DNA from: Corynebacterium sp. HMSC074A01 | Lineage (GTDB): Bacteria > Actinomycetota > Actinomycetes > Mycobacteriales > Mycobacteriaceae | Reading direction: 5' to 3' | DNA: 64,000 nt | Assembly: GCF_001831515.1 (NCBI RefSeq) | Contig: NZ_KV825599.1 | Location: 1 to 64,000 of the forward strand | Shown here: positions 19,615 to 28,972 of the stretch, one piece after another | Layout of the letters: each line of letters begins with the position of its first letter | Numbering within the stretch: the first letter of the stretch is position 1 | The notes under the pieces: generated by a model | What the model saw: only the letters and a program-made list of their open reading frames with translations | The model's database searches: none | Told to the model about the DNA's origin: nothing | Made by a program: the position numbers and the translations under genes

Positions 19615-20832
19615 ATGACTACGCAAACACTGCAGCAGCTTCTCGACGAGGGCGTGGACGGCCGCCACGTCATCGTCCGATCCGACTTCAACGTCCCGCT
19701 CGACGAGGACGGCAACATCACCGACGCCGGTCGCATCGACGCCTCCCTGCCCACCCTGCGCGCCCTGCTTGACGGCGGCGCAAAGGTGATCGCGATGGCG
19801 CACCTGGGCCGCCCGAAGGGCGAGGTCAACCCGGCCTTCTCGCTCCAGCCGGTGGCAGAGGCGCTGTCCGAGCGCCTGGGTCAGTTCGTCGCGCTCGCAG
19901 GCGACGTCTCTGGCGAGGACGCGCACGAGCGCGCCAACGGCCTGACCGAAGGCGAGATCCTGCTGCTGGAGAACGTCCGCTTCGACCCGCGCGAGACCTC
20001 CAAGGATGAGGCGGAGCGCGAGGAGTTCGCAGCTGAGCTGGCCGACTTGGCCGCAGACAACGGTGCTTTTGTCTCCGATGGCTTTGGCGTGGTCCACCGC
20101 GCACAGGCCTCGGTGTACGACATTTCGAAGAAGCTCCCGGCCTACGCCGGCTACCTGGTGGAGAAGGAGGTCTCCACGCTGTCGGCAGTCAAGGATGCCC
20201 CGGAGCACCCCTACGTTGTCGTCCTCGGCGGGTCCAAGGTTTCGGACAAGCTCGGCGTGATTGAGGCGCTGGCGGCAAAGGCCGACAAGGTCGTCATCGG
20301 TGGCGGCATGTGCTACACCTTCCTCGCGGCACAGGGGCACAACGTGCAGAACTCCCTGCTGCAGGAAGACATGATTGCCACCTGCAAGGAGCTCATCGAG
20401 CGCTACGGGGACAAGCTGGTCCTCCCGGTCGACCTCGCCGTTGCGGAGAAGTTTGACAAGGACGCGGCCAAGGAGACCGTCGATCTGGACAGCATCCCGG
20501 AGGGCTGGCTGTCGCTGGACATCGGCCCGGAGACCGCGAAGCTCTACGCTTCCGCCATCGAGGATTCCAAGACCGTGTTCTGGAACGGCCCGATGGGCGT
20601 GTTCGAGTTCCCGCAGTTCGCTGACGGCACCAAGGCTGTCGCCGAGGCCATGATTGCTGCAACCAAGAACAACGACTCCTTCACCGTCGTCGGCGGTGGC
20701 GACTCCGCAGCGTCTGTGCGCACCCTCGGCCTGGATGAGGATGGGTTCTCCCACATCTCCACCGGCGGCGGTGCCTCCCTCGAGCTCATCGAGGGCAAGG
20801 AGCTGCCAGGCGTCGTCGTTCTGTCCAAGTAG
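19615..20832 (+). CDS. pgk: Phosphoglycerate kinase
   Basis: Transfers phosphate from 1,3-bisphosphoglycerate to ADP. The 405-residue product has [16 protein letters not shown] near the start, [45 protein letters not shown] (nucleotide site) and [13 protein letters not shown] near the end. I choose the ATG at 19615 with AAGGAG 9-10 nt upstream; the in-frame ATG at 19519 would translate the gap-pgk hairpin. Second gene of the glycolytic unit. Confidence 0.97.
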   Translation: MTTQTLQQLLDEGVDGRHVIVRSDFNVPLDEDGNITDAGRIDASLPTLRALLDGGAKVIAMAHLGRPKGEVNPAFSLQPVAEALSERLGQFVALAGDVSGEDAHERANGLTEGEILLLENVRFDPRETSKDEAEREEFAAELADLAADNGAFVSDGFGVVHRAQASVYDISKKLPAYAGYLVEKEVSTLSAVKDAPEHPYVVVLGGSKVSDKLGVIEALAAKADKVVIGGGMCYTFLAAQGHNVQNSLLQEDMIATCKELIERYGDKLVLPVDLAVAEKFDKDAAKETVDLDSIPEGWLSLDIGPETAKLYASAIEDSKTVFWNGPMGVFEFPQFADGTKAVAEAMIAATKNNDSFTVVGGGDSAASVRTLGLDEDGFSHISTGGGASLELIEGKELPGVVVLSK

Positions 20833-20871
20833 TCCCGGACCCCGGTACCTAGAAGAGAGGAACACAGACTT

Positions 20872-21654
20872 ATGGCACGCAAGCCACTTATTGCCGGCAA
20901 CTGGAAGATGAACCTTGACCACCTTGAGGCCATCTCCAGCGCCCAGAAGCTCGCTTTTGCCTTCCCGAAGGATGGCTACGAGCTTGTCGACGTTGCGCTG
21001 ACCGTCCCGTTCACGGACCTGCGCTCGATCCAGACGCTCGTGGAGGGCGACAAGCTGCAGATCACCTATGGCGCGCAGGATGTCTCCCAGCACGATAACG
21101 GTGCGTACACCGGCGAGATTTCCGCCGCCATGCTGGAGAAGCTCGGCTGCACTTGGGTGGTTGTCGGCCACTCCGAGCGCCGCCAGTACCACAACGAGAG
21201 CGACGAGCTGGTCGCTGCGAAGGCGAAGAAGGCGCTTGCACACGGCATCTCGCCGATCGTGTGCGTGGGCGAGCCGCTGGAGGTCCGCGAGGAAGGCAAG
21301 CACGTCAGCTTCGTGGAGGAGCAGACCCGCGCCTCTCTGGCTGGCCTGAGCACCGAGGAGCTCAACCGCACCGTCATCGCTTACGAGCCGGTGTGGGCCA
21401 TCGGCACCGGTAAGGTCGCTTCCGCAGAGGACGCGCAGGAAGTTTGCCACGCGATCCGTGAGCTCGTCCGCGAGCTTGCCGACGATGCGACGGCCGACGG
21501 CATCCGCATCCTCTACGGCGGCTCCGTCAAGACCGAGACCGTCGCCGAGATCGTCGGGCAGCCGGACGTCGACGGTGGCTTGGTCGGCGGTGCCTCGCTG
21601 AAGGGCGAGGACTTTGCCAAGCTGGCGGCCGCAGCCGCAAACGCCGTCGCCTAA
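20872..21654 (+). CDS. tpiA: Triosephosphate isomerase
   Basis: Interconverts dihydroxyacetone phosphate and glyceraldehyde 3-phosphate. The 260-residue product has the signatures AGNWKMN (catalytic Lys), VVGHSERR (catalytic His), [15 protein letters not shown] (catalytic Glu and flexible loop) and [16 protein letters not shown] precedes the ATG. In C. glutamicum ppc follows; here secG comes next, after a short gap with a hairpin. Confidence 0.98.
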   Translation: MARKPLIAGNWKMNLDHLEAISSAQKLAFAFPKDGYELVDVALTVPFTDLRSIQTLVEGDKLQITYGAQDVSQHDNGAYTGEISAAMLEKLGCTWVVVGHSERRQYHNESDELVAAKAKKALAHGISPIVCVGEPLEVREEGKHVSFVEEQTRASLAGLSTEELNRTVIAYEPVWAIGTGKVASAEDAQEVCHAIRELVRELADDATADGIRILYGGSVKTETVAEIVGQPDVDGGLVGGASLKGEDFAKLAAAAANAVA

Positions 21655-21659
21655 CGCCG

Positions 21660-21688
21660 GGCGGACACGCGCGCGTCGTGTGTCCGCC
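21660..21688 (+). terminator. Hairpin after tpiA
   Basis: GGCGGACAC (21660-21668) is complementary to GTGTCCGCC (21680-21688), with an 11-nt GC-rich loop. It lies 5 bases past the tpiA stop. There is no T-run, so termination is probably incomplete or Rho-assisted. Confidence 0.55.
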
Positions 21689-21769
21689 GTAAGGCTTTGC
21701 GTGGTGATGGTGTAGGCTAATGCAGGTTGAACAATTATTCCCCAAAGTGAAAGTGGAGGATCGCCCCAC

Positions 21770-22006
21770 ATGACGTTGGCTCTGGAGATCGTGCTCGTAA
21801 TCGCATCGGTGCTTGCGACCGTGTTCGTCCTGCTCCACAAGGGTAAAGGCGGCGGCCTGTCGAGCCTCTTCGGCGGCGGCGTGCAGTCCAACCTGTCCGG
21901 CTCCACCATCGTGGAGAAGAACCTGGACCGCTACACCATCGTGATCTGCCTGATCTGGATCGCGTGCATCGTCGCGCTGAACCTGATGCAGACCTACTCC
22001 GCGTAG
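21770..22006 (+). CDS. secG: Preprotein translocase subunit SecG
   Basis: Small component of the SecYEG channel. 78 residues with two transmembrane helices (about 3-22 and 53-75) joined by a Gly/Ser-rich cytosolic loop, LLHKGKGGGLSSLFGGGVQSNL, the family hallmark. ATG at 21770 with GTGGAGGA before it. It ends the plus-strand block and is followed by a strong terminator. Confidence 0.93.
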   Translation: MTLALEIVLVIASVLATVFVLLHKGKGGGLSSLFGGGVQSNLSGSTIVEKNLDRYTIVICLIWIACIVALNLMQTYSA

Positions 22007-22022
22007 AGACCTCTACTGCGTA

Positions 22023-22052
22023 GAGCCCCTCCCAGTTCGCTGGGAGGGGCTC
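22023..22052 (+). terminator. Strong intrinsic terminator after secG
   Basis: A perfect 13-bp stem (22023-22035 with 22040-22052) is closed by a TTCG tetraloop and followed by TTTT at about 22059. It separates the converging secG and opcA/pgl genes. Confidence 0.9.
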
Positions 22053-22072
22053 ACTGCGTTTTGTGGCTAGCG

Positions 22073-23746
22073 CTACAACTCGCCTGCCGCATCCTCTGAG
22101 ACGAAGAGCACCGTCTCGTGGCTGCCGCGCGCGCCAGCTGCGGGCCAGTCCTCGGGCGACGCCCCGCGGGCAACGTGGCCTGCGGCTTCGGCCTTCTCCG
22201 CACCGGAGACGAGTAGCCACACGCGCTCGGCGCTGCGGACCGCGGGCAGGGTGAGCGTGGCGCGCTCTGCGGGTGGCTTCGGGGAGTCGGTCACCGCCAA
22301 GGCCCGTGCGCGGGACTCGCGCACTGCGTCTGTGTCCGGGAACAGGGAGTTGATGTGTCCCTCGCCGCCCATACCCAGCAGGTGGAGGTCGAAGCCGCGC
22401 GGCGCGTACTCGTCGAGCGCGCGCTCGTACGCGACAACTGCCTCGTCCATCTCGTCGCCGTCGAGGCCCCAACCGTGGATGCGCTCGGCGGGCACGCCGA
22501 GCGGGTCGAGCAGCGCGTCGCGCGCCTGGCCCTCGTTGGAGTCTGGGTGTGTTGCGGGCACGTTGCGCTCGTCGCCGAAGAAGAACTCGATGCGCGCGAA
22601 GTCCACATCGCTGCTGCCTGCGCGCTCGCCAAGTTTCGCGAGCAGCTCGATGCCGGCGGTGCCACCGGTGAGCACGACGCGGGGGATACCGTCGCCGTGC
22701 AGCCCGCCGGCGGCATCGGCCTGGATTGCTGCGAGCAGTGTGAGCAGCCGCTCAGCCGTGGCGTCGACGAGCGCGGGACGATCCGCAACGCGCGCCACGT
22801 CAACCACGTGCGCGGGCGCGGAGTCTGCCTCGCGCACCAGCGTGGTGGCCTTGAGGGCGCGGGCGTAGGTGACGTCGTCGTCCAAATGGCGCAGCTCCTC
22901 GGTCAGGCAGGACGCGTCCGAGCGCGCGCCGAGTGCGACATGCGAGGCGGGGCTGCCGGGGACCGCCACGCGTGCGGTGTGCGCGTCGAGGACGTCGACG
23001 GTGATATCGCCTTTCTCGCAGTGCAGCGCCAGGTGCTCGACGGGCACGCCCTTGCGCGGCTGCGCAACGGGGGAGCAGGTGACCTCCACGTCGAGGCAGG
23101 CCGCGAGCCACCCGGCTGCCAGCAGGACGGCGGGGTCGGCAGGGGCGCCGGCGATGGAGACCGACTGCACCGGATCATCCGCGTAGCGGTCCAAGGCCGA
23201 GGCGACGACCCCGCGCCAGGGCGTGATGCGAGACCAGGCCATGTCCGAGTCACCAGGGTGGTAGCCCTCGACGAGTGTGCGCAGCGGTTCCGCGGAGTCG
23301 TCGGCACGCGCGTTGGTGATGCGGCGCTGTGCGATCGCGCCGAGCTGCGAGGCCACTGGCTTCGCAGGTGCCTGCCCGGGCCACCACGCCACGATCGGGG
23401 TATCGGGAAGGAGCAGGGGAGTGACCACCGCGTCGAGGTGGCCGGTGAGCTCGCCGAAGAGCCGCATGACCACCATTTCGGAGGCACCGGAGTGCGCGGC
23501 GATGATGAGGTCGGCGTTCATGCTGGTGGGCGCCGAGGCGTCGCCAAGCAGCAGCACGATCACGCGGGCCGGGTTCTCCCTGGTAGCGGCGCGGACCGTC
23601 TCGAGGATTGCCTCCGAATCCTCGGTCTCAGGCGCGGCGACGAGCAGCGTGAGCACGCGGCCCGTGGCCATGGAGAAGTTCTCCTGCGCCTTGAGCAGCG
23701 CGCCTGCGATCTGGCGGGTAGTGGTGTCCGGCAGCGAAATAATCAC
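22073..23746 (-). CDS. OpcA-Pgl fusion: glucose-6-phosphate dehydrogenase assembly protein fused to 6-phosphogluconolactonase
   Basis: One uninterrupted 557-residue frame. Residues 1 to about 305 are OpcA (starts MIISLPDTTTRQIAGALLKAQ; contains PIVAWWPG and DSDMAWSRITPWRG), which in corynebacteria activates or assembles Zwf. Residues about 312-557 are 6-phosphogluconolactonase (VVLTGGTAGIELL, FFFGDERNVPATHPDSNEGQARDALL, LLGMGGEGHINSLFP, RATLTLPAVRSAERVW), which opens the lactone made by Zwf. In C. glutamicum these are two adjacent genes (opcA and devB/pgl). The join is near base 22822 (READSAPAHVVDVARVAD) and has no stop. It lies 21 nt after zwf in the tkt-tal-zwf unit. The length equals the sum of the two normal proteins, so both halves look complete. 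Confidence 0.88.
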   Translation of the reverse strand: MIISLPDTTTRQIAGALLKAQENFSMATGRVLTLLVAAPETEDSEAILETVRAATRENPARVIVLLLGDASAPTSMNADLIIAAHSGASEMVVMRLFGELTGHLDAVVTPLLLPDTPIVAWWPGQAPAKPVASQLGAIAQRRITNARADDSAEPLRTLVEGYHPGDSDMAWSRITPWRGVVASALDRYADDPVQSVSIAGAPADPAVLLAAGWLAACLDVEVTCSPVAQPRKGVPVEHLALHCEKGDITVDVLDAHTARVAVPGSPASHVALGARSDASCLTEELRHLDDDVTYARALKATTLVREADSAPAHVVDVARVADRPALVDATAERLLTLLAAIQADAAGGLHGDGIPRVVLTGGTAGIELLAKLGERAGSSDVDFARIEFFFGDERNVPATHPDSNEGQARDALLDPLGVPAERIHGWGLDGDEMDEAVVAYERALDEYAPRGFDLHLLGMGGEGHINSLFPDTDAVRESRARALAVTDSPKPPAERATLTLPAVRSAERVWLLVSGAEKAEAAGHVARGASPEDWPAAGARGSHETVLFVSEDAAGEL

Positions 23747-23767
23747 GAAGCAACCTTCTTTCTGCGT

Positions 23768-25315
23768 TTAGGGGCGACGCCAGGTGCGGCCGTCTTTTTC
23801 CAGCATGCGGTCGGCGGACGCCGGACCCCAGGTACCGGCCTCGTACTCGTCGGGCTCGCCGTGCTCGTCCCAATACTCCAGGATTGGGTCGAGGATCTCC
23901 CAGCTGCGCTCGACCTCGGAGTTGGTGGGGAAAAGGCTAGACTCGTCCAACAGTGCGTCGAGGATGAGACGTTCGTAGGCCTCGGGCGACTGCTCGGTGA
24001 AGGCCTCGGAGTAGGAGAAGTCCATGTTCACGTCGCGCACCTCCAGGCCCACGCCCGGCACCTTGGAACCGAAGCGCATGAGCACGCCCTCGTCCGGCTG
24101 CACGCGGATGACCACGGCGTTGTTGGTCAGCAGGTTCGTCTGATCCGGGTAGAAGGGCTGGTACGGCGGGCGCTTGAACACCAGCGCAATCTCTGTCACG
24201 CGGCGTCCGAGCCGCTTGCCGGTGCGCAGGTAGAAGGGCACACCGGCCCAGCGCCGCGAGTTGATCTCCAACGTGCAGGCGGCAAAGGTCTCCGTCTTCG
24301 AGTCCGGATCGAAGCCTTCTTCCTCGCGCAGTCCCACCACCGGCACAGACCCCTGCAGGCCTGCGGTGTACTGGCCGCGGGCCGTCGTCTCGGAAAAGGG
24401 GCCGGTGGGGGAGGTCGCGCGCAGGACCTTGAGTTTCTCAGCGCGCAGCTGGCGCGGGGAAAACGAGGTCGGCTCCTCCATCGCCACGAGCGCGAGCAGC
24501 TGGATGAGGTGGTTCTGGATCACATCGCGAGCAGCGCCGATGCCGTCGTAGTAGCCGGCGCGGCCGCCAAGCCCGATGTCCTCGGCCATGGTGATCTGCA
24601 CGTGGTCGATGAAGTTCGCGTTCCAAATGGGCTCGAAGAGCTGGTTAGAAAAGCGCAGCGCCATGATGTTCTGCACGGTCTCTTTGCCCAGGTAGTGGTC
24701 GATGCGGAACACCGCGTGCTCCGGAAAGACCGTGTTGACCACCTTATTCAGTTCCATTGCCGAAGCCAGGTCGTGCCCAAAGGGCTTCTCGATGATCACG
24801 CGGCGCCACTGATCTTCAGCAGGCTTGGCCATCCCGCAGCGGTCGAGCTGGTGCACCACACCCGCGAAGTGCTCAGGGGGCACCGAGAGGTAGAAAGCCC
24901 AGTTCCCGTCAACGCCCTGCCGGCGGTCCGCCTCGGCCAGGGTCGAGGCAAGGGCATCGAAGGCGGCATCGTCGTCGAATGCGCCGGAGACGAAATGCAT
25001 CCCGTCGGCAAGCCGGTCCCAGACGTTTTGGTCAAACTCGGTGCGGGCGCGCGCCTGCACAGCCTCGCGCACGTAGTCCTGGAATTCCTGCTTCGACCAG
25101 TCGCGCCTGCCGAACCCCACGAGCGCAAAGCCTGCGGGCAGCAGGCCGCGGCTTGCCAGGTCGTAGACCGCCGGCAGCAGCTTCTTGCGCGCCAAATCGC
25201 CGGTCACCCCGAAAATCACCAGGCCGGAGGGGCCAGCAATACGGGGCAATCGCTTATCGACGGCCGAGCGCAGCGGATTGCCCCGCTGCACCTGTGCTTC
25301 CCTGTCTTCGTTCAC
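23768..25315 (-). CDS. zwf: Glucose-6-phosphate 1-dehydrogenase
   Basis: First step of the oxidative pentose phosphate pathway, making NADPH. 515 residues. The coenzyme site reads FGVTGDLARKKLLPAVYDL and the active site RIDHYLGKETVQNIMALRF (catalytic His and Lys). The C-terminus keeps the typical YEAGTWGPASADRMLEKDGRTWRRP. I use the GTG at 25315, 16 nt after tal, with AAAGGAGA upstream; the frame stays open further upstream but only inside tal. The next gene encodes its OpcA activator fused to the lactonase, so three successive functions are co-transcribed. Confidence 0.96.
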   Translation of the reverse strand: MNEDREAQVQRGNPLRSAVDKRLPRIAGPSGLVIFGVTGDLARKKLLPAVYDLASRGLLPAGFALVGFGRRDWSKQEFQDYVREAVQARARTEFDQNVWDRLADGMHFVSGAFDDDAAFDALASTLAEADRRQGVDGNWAFYLSVPPEHFAGVVHQLDRCGMAKPAEDQWRRVIIEKPFGHDLASAMELNKVVNTVFPEHAVFRIDHYLGKETVQNIMALRFSNQLFEPIWNANFIDHVQITMAEDIGLGGRAGYYDGIGAARDVIQNHLIQLLALVAMEEPTSFSPRQLRAEKLKVLRATSPTGPFSETTARGQYTAGLQGSVPVVGLREEEGFDPDSKTETFAACTLEINSRRWAGVPFYLRTGKRLGRRVTEIALVFKRPPYQPFYPDQTNLLTNNAVVIRVQPDEGVLMRFGSKVPGVGLEVRDVNMDFSYSEAFTEQSPEAYERLILDALLDESSLFPTNSEVERSWEILDPILEYWDEHGEPDEYEAGTWGPASADRMLEKDGRTWRRP

Positions 25316-25331
25316 CTTCGACGCGTCTCCT

Positions 25332-26462
25332 TTACTTCGCCGCGTTGAGCTTTTCCTCGGTGGAGTCAAGCAGCTCCTGCCACGCCGTGACAAACTTCTC
25401 CACGCCCTCGCGCTCGAGGACTGCCACGACATCGTCCAAATCGATGCCGACCTTCTCCAGCCCGGCAAAGACTTCGCGGGCGTTCTCGTCGGCGTAAGTC
25501 AAGGTGTCACCCTTGAGCTGGTCCATCTCGTTGACCACGTTGATGGTATCCATCGGCATTGTGTTGACCGTGTCTGGGCCTGCGAGCTCGACAACATACA
25601 TGTTCTGCGGGTACTCGGGGTTCTTCACACCGGTCGAGGCCCACAGCGGGCGCTGCTTGTTTGCGCGCGGCGGCAGCTCGTCGACGTCGTTGAAGGAGTC
25701 CAGGAACAGGTGGTAGGCCAGGCGCGCGTTAGCGATACCTGCCTTGCCGCGTAGCGCGAGCGCCTCCGGCGTACCGATGGTCTCAAGCCGCTTATCCACC
25801 TCGACGTCCATGCGCGAGACGAAGAAGGAGGCGACGGAGTGGATCTCCTCGAGGTCGCGCCCCTGCTGGGCGGCGAGCTCCAGGCCCTTCTTGTAGGCGT
25901 CGATGACCTGCTTGTAGCGCTCCACAGAGAAGATCAGGGTGACGTTCACGCTGATGCCCTCTGACAGCGCGGTGGTGATCGCGGGCAGCGACTCGTCGGT
26001 GGCCGGGATCTTGATCATCGCGTTCGGGCGGGCCACCTGCTTCCACAGTTCGCGCGCCTGGTTGATCGTCTTCTCCTCATCGTGCGCGTAGCGGGGATCT
26101 ACCTCGATGGAAACGCGCCCGTCGCGGCCGTGCGTGTCCTGGTAGACCCCGGCGAGCACGTCGCAGGCTTCCTGCACATCAAGGATGCTCATGCGGTAGA
26201 CGGCTTCCTCCGCGGTGACGTTCTCTGCGCGCAGCTCCTCGAGCTGGCGGTCGTAGTCGCCGCCGGCGCTAATCGCCGCGGAGAAGATCGCCGGGTTGGT
26301 GGTAATGCCTAAGATGTTGCGCTCCAGCAGGAACAGGTCGAAGTTCTCGGTGCCGTGGAGCAGGTCGCGGGAGAGGTCATCGAGCCACACGGAGGTCCCG
26401 ATGTCGTAAATACGGTTGGTCGCGACCATCGCGTGCTTGCCGTTGTGGTTCTCGTGTGCCAT
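25332..26462 (-). CDS. tal: Transaldolase
   Basis: Transfers a dihydroxyacetone unit between sugar phosphates. The 376-residue product begins with a short non-conserved tail, then TNRIYDIGTSVWLDDLSRDLL. The Schiff-base Lys is in ARPNAMIKIPATDES. NVTLIFSVERYKQVIDAY and the long C-terminal region with WASTGVKNPEYP fit the actinobacterial type. The ATG at 26462 with GAAAGG upstream is preferred to the in-frame ATG at 26492, which lies inside the tkt-tal hairpin. Confidence 0.95.
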   Translation of the reverse strand: MAHENHNGKHAMVATNRIYDIGTSVWLDDLSRDLLHGTENFDLFLLERNILGITTNPAIFSAAISAGGDYDRQLEELRAENVTAEEAVYRMSILDVQEACDVLAGVYQDTHGRDGRVSIEVDPRYAHDEEKTINQARELWKQVARPNAMIKIPATDESLPAITTALSEGISVNVTLIFSVERYKQVIDAYKKGLELAAQQGRDLEEIHSVASFFVSRMDVEVDKRLETIGTPEALALRGKAGIANARLAYHLFLDSFNDVDELPPRANKQRPLWASTGVKNPEYPQNMYVVELAGPDTVNTMPMDTINVVNEMDQLKGDTLTYADENAREVFAGLEKVGIDLDDVVAVLEREGVEKFVTAWQELLDSTEEKLNAAK

Positions 26463-26491
26463 ATGGTGTGCCTTTCGTAGTTGGGGCGACA

Positions 26492-26517
26492 AAAGGGGCT
26501 GGTGTTCCAGCCCCTTT
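26492..26517 (-). terminator. Intrinsic terminator/attenuator between tkt and tal
   Basis: AAAGGGGCTGG (26492-26502) pairs perfectly with CCAGCCCCTTT (26507-26517) around a 4-nt loop. On the minus strand it ends in TTTT directly at the stem. It may reduce read-through from tkt into tal. Confidence 0.8.
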
Positions 26518-26530
26518 CTACCTGCCGTGG

Positions 26531-28648
26531 TTAGTTTTGCGCTGCAACAGATTCAAGTGAGGCGCGTGCCGCCTCGACAACGTGCTCGGTGGTAAAGCCG
26601 AAGCGCTCGAAGAGCTCCGCGCCCGGGGCGGAAGCACCGAAGTGCTCCAGGGAAACATTGCGGCCGTGATCGCCGGTGAAGCGGTGCCACGGCATCGCAG
26701 TGCCTGCCTCGACGGACACGCGCGCCTTGACCGCGCGTGGGAGGATCTCCTCCTGGTACTCCTCAGACTGCTCCAGGAACCAGTCAATCGACGGCATGGA
26801 GACCACGCGGGCCGACACGTTGTCCTCGGCCAGGAGCTTCGCTGCCTCGACGGCGTACTGGACCTCGGAGCCGGAGGCGATGAGGATGACGTCGGGGGTG
26901 GACTTCGCCCCGTCGACAAGCACATAGCCGCCCTTGGCCACTCCCTCGAAGGCCTTCTCCTTGGTGCCCTCGAGCACCGGCAGGTTCTGGCGCGACAGGG
27001 CGAGTGCCTTCGGCTGTTCGCGGCCCTCGAGTGCGGCGATCCAAGCCGCGGAGGTCTCGTTCGCATCGGCCGGGCGAATCACTGCTAGGTCCGGGATGGC
27101 GCGCAGCGCGGTGAGCGTCTCGACCGGCTGGTGGGTCGGGCCGTCCTCGCCGAGCCCGATGGAGTCGTGGGTGAACACGTAGTAGCCGTCGATCCCGGAC
27201 AGGGCCGCGACGCGGATGGCGGGGTAGAGGTACTCGGAGAAGATGAGGAAGGTGCCGCCGTAGACGCGGGTGCCGCCGTGGAGGGCGATGCCGTTCATGA
27301 TCGCGCCCATCGCGTGCTCGCGGATACCGAAGTGCAGGTTGCGGCCGTAAGGCTCTGCGGTGAACATCTCCGTGGTGATCGACTCCGGGCCAAAGGACGG
27401 AGCGCCGTTGATCAGTGTGTTGTTGGAGCCAGCGAGGTCGGCGGAACCGCCCCACAGCTCCGGCAGGGCAGCCGCCGCGGCCTGGATCGCCGCTGCAGAA
27501 GCCTTGCGGGTAGCCACGCCCTTGGCGTCGGGCTCCCAGGTGGGGAACTCGTCCTTCCAGCCGTCCGGCAGCTCGCGCGCCGTCAGACGGTCGAACAGTG
27601 CCTTGTTTTCGGGGTACTTTTCCGCCCACGCGTCGAAGCGCTGCTGCCACTCGCTGCGGACGGCTGCTGCGCGCTCACCAAGCTTGCGGGTGTGCGCGAT
27701 GACCTCGTCTTCCTCCGGGAAGTCCACGTCGGTGTCAAAGCCGAGCGCTTCCTTGACCAGCTTGATCTCCTCAGCGCCGAGTGCAGCGCCGTGTGCTGCG
27801 CCCGTGTTCTGCAGGTTGGGGGCCGGGAAGCCAATGACGGTCTTCACGCGCACGATCGTCGGCTTGGTCGTCTCCGCCTTGGCCTTTTCCACGGCCTCTT
27901 CAATCGCCGCGACGTCCTCACCGGACTCCACCGTCAACGTCTGCCAGCCGTAGGCCTCGTAGCGGGCCATAACGTCCTCGGTAAACGCGATCTGCGTGTT
28001 GTCTTCGATGGAAATCCGGTTGTCGTCCCAGAACAGGATCAGGTTGCCCAGCTGCTGGGTACCCGCCAGGGAGCAGGCCTCGGAGGTCACGCCCTCCTGC
28101 AGGCAGCCGTCGCCCGCAACCACGTAGATGTAGTGGTCAAAGGGGCTCTCGCCCGCCGGGGTATCCGGGTCGAACAGGCCGCGCTCGCGGCGCGCCGCCA
28201 TTGCCATACCGACGGCAGAGGCCAGGCCCTGGCCGAGCGGGCCAGTGGTGATCTCGACGTGGTCGGTGTGGTTGTACTCGGGGTGACCCGGCGTCTTTGC
28301 TCCCCAGGTGCGCAGCTGCTTCAGGTCTTCCATCTCAAGCCCGAAGCCGCCCAGGTAGAGCTGGACGTACTGGGTAAGCGAGGAGTGCCCGTTGGAAAGC
28401 ACGAAGCGGTCACGGCCCGCCCACTTCGGATCGGTGGGGTCCAGGCGCATGACGCGCTGGTACAGCGTGTAAGCCAAAGGAGCCAGCGACATCGCGGTAC
28501 CGGGGTGGCCGGAGCCGCAGTGCTCGACCGCATCGGCGGCGAGGATACGGGCGGTGTCTACCGCGCGGGTGTCGGTCTCCGTCCAATCGTCCGGGTAATT
28601 GCGGACGGTCATGGCTTGAAGTTCCGGGGGCAGGGTCGACTGTGTCAC
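26531..28648 (-). CDS. tkt: Transketolase
   Basis: Thiamine diphosphate enzyme of the non-oxidative pentose phosphate pathway. The 705-residue product has the order and length of the family: DAVEHCGSGHPGTAMSLAPLAY, a diphosphate-binding GDGCLQEGVTSEA, FWDDNRISIEDN, and the pyrimidine domain HFGIREHAMGAIMNGIALHGG and DSIGLGEDGPTHQPVE (catalytic Glu and His). The GTG at 28648 has GAGTGAGGA upstream and the protein then starts TQSTLPPELQAMTVRNYPDDW as in C. glutamicum. First gene of tkt-tal-zwf-opcA/pgl; the promoter lies in the 28649-29070 divergent region. Confidence 0.97.
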   Translation of the reverse strand: MTQSTLPPELQAMTVRNYPDDWTETDTRAVDTARILAADAVEHCGSGHPGTAMSLAPLAYTLYQRVMRLDPTDPKWAGRDRFVLSNGHSSLTQYVQLYLGGFGLEMEDLKQLRTWGAKTPGHPEYNHTDHVEITTGPLGQGLASAVGMAMAARRERGLFDPDTPAGESPFDHYIYVVAGDGCLQEGVTSEACSLAGTQQLGNLILFWDDNRISIEDNTQIAFTEDVMARYEAYGWQTLTVESGEDVAAIEEAVEKAKAETTKPTIVRVKTVIGFPAPNLQNTGAAHGAALGAEEIKLVKEALGFDTDVDFPEEDEVIAHTRKLGERAAAVRSEWQQRFDAWAEKYPENKALFDRLTARELPDGWKDEFPTWEPDAKGVATRKASAAAIQAAAAALPELWGGSADLAGSNNTLINGAPSFGPESITTEMFTAEPYGRNLHFGIREHAMGAIMNGIALHGGTRVYGGTFLIFSEYLYPAIRVAALSGIDGYYVFTHDSIGLGEDGPTHQPVETLTALRAIPDLAVIRPADANETSAAWIAALEGREQPKALALSRQNLPVLEGTKEKAFEGVAKGGYVLVDGAKSTPDVILIASGSEVQYAVEAAKLLAEDNVSARVVSMPSIDWFLEQSEEYQEEILPRAVKARVSVEAGTAMPWHRFTGDHGRNVSLEHFGASAPGAELFERFGFTTEHVVEAARASLESVAAQN

Positions 28649-28972
28649 AGTATCCTCACTCAATCGGTTGCGATGTTTATATACAAAACGCGCGCTCACG
28701 CGGGCAAACCCGCCCGGTTGTGCGCTTGCCTGTCACAGTGTAGTCGGCCGAGCGTCACCGGTGTTCCACTCATCACCTTTTCCGGCGCGTGTCCGATTGG
28801 GAGGTGGACAGGTCAAGGGCTAACATCAACCAAAGGAATGATGCCGGGCGGAGCAGATCCAGCCCGCGCTCCCAGATGCGGTAGCGCCGACGGGAACTTT
28901 CCGGCCCCGCGATCCGACTAGTATCGCAGGCCCTATGGCACCTCAAGGACGCGACCGCGTGCGCACCCCGCG
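28649..28972. promoter_or_regulatory. Divergent promoter region of tkt and ctaB
   Basis: A 422-bp gene-free stretch separates tkt (minus) from ctaB (plus); the last part holds a tandem repeat listed separately. TAGTAT at 28919-28924 is the best -10 candidate toward ctaB. A 20-codon frame (ATG 28935 to TAA 28997) follows it and could be a leader peptide, but nothing supports translation. For tkt I see no confident -35/-10 pair. Confidence 0.4.

Noticed and set aside
22355-25348. Long plus-strand open frame opposite zwf and opcA/pgl (997 codons)
   Set aside because: It is antisense to well-conserved genes and its His/Arg/Val-rich translation resembles no protein; a high-GC shadow frame.
28700-28760. 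GlxR site in the tkt promoter
   Set aside because: TGTG and TGTCACA half-sites are present near 28720-28738 but the spacing is wrong for the 16-bp consensus.
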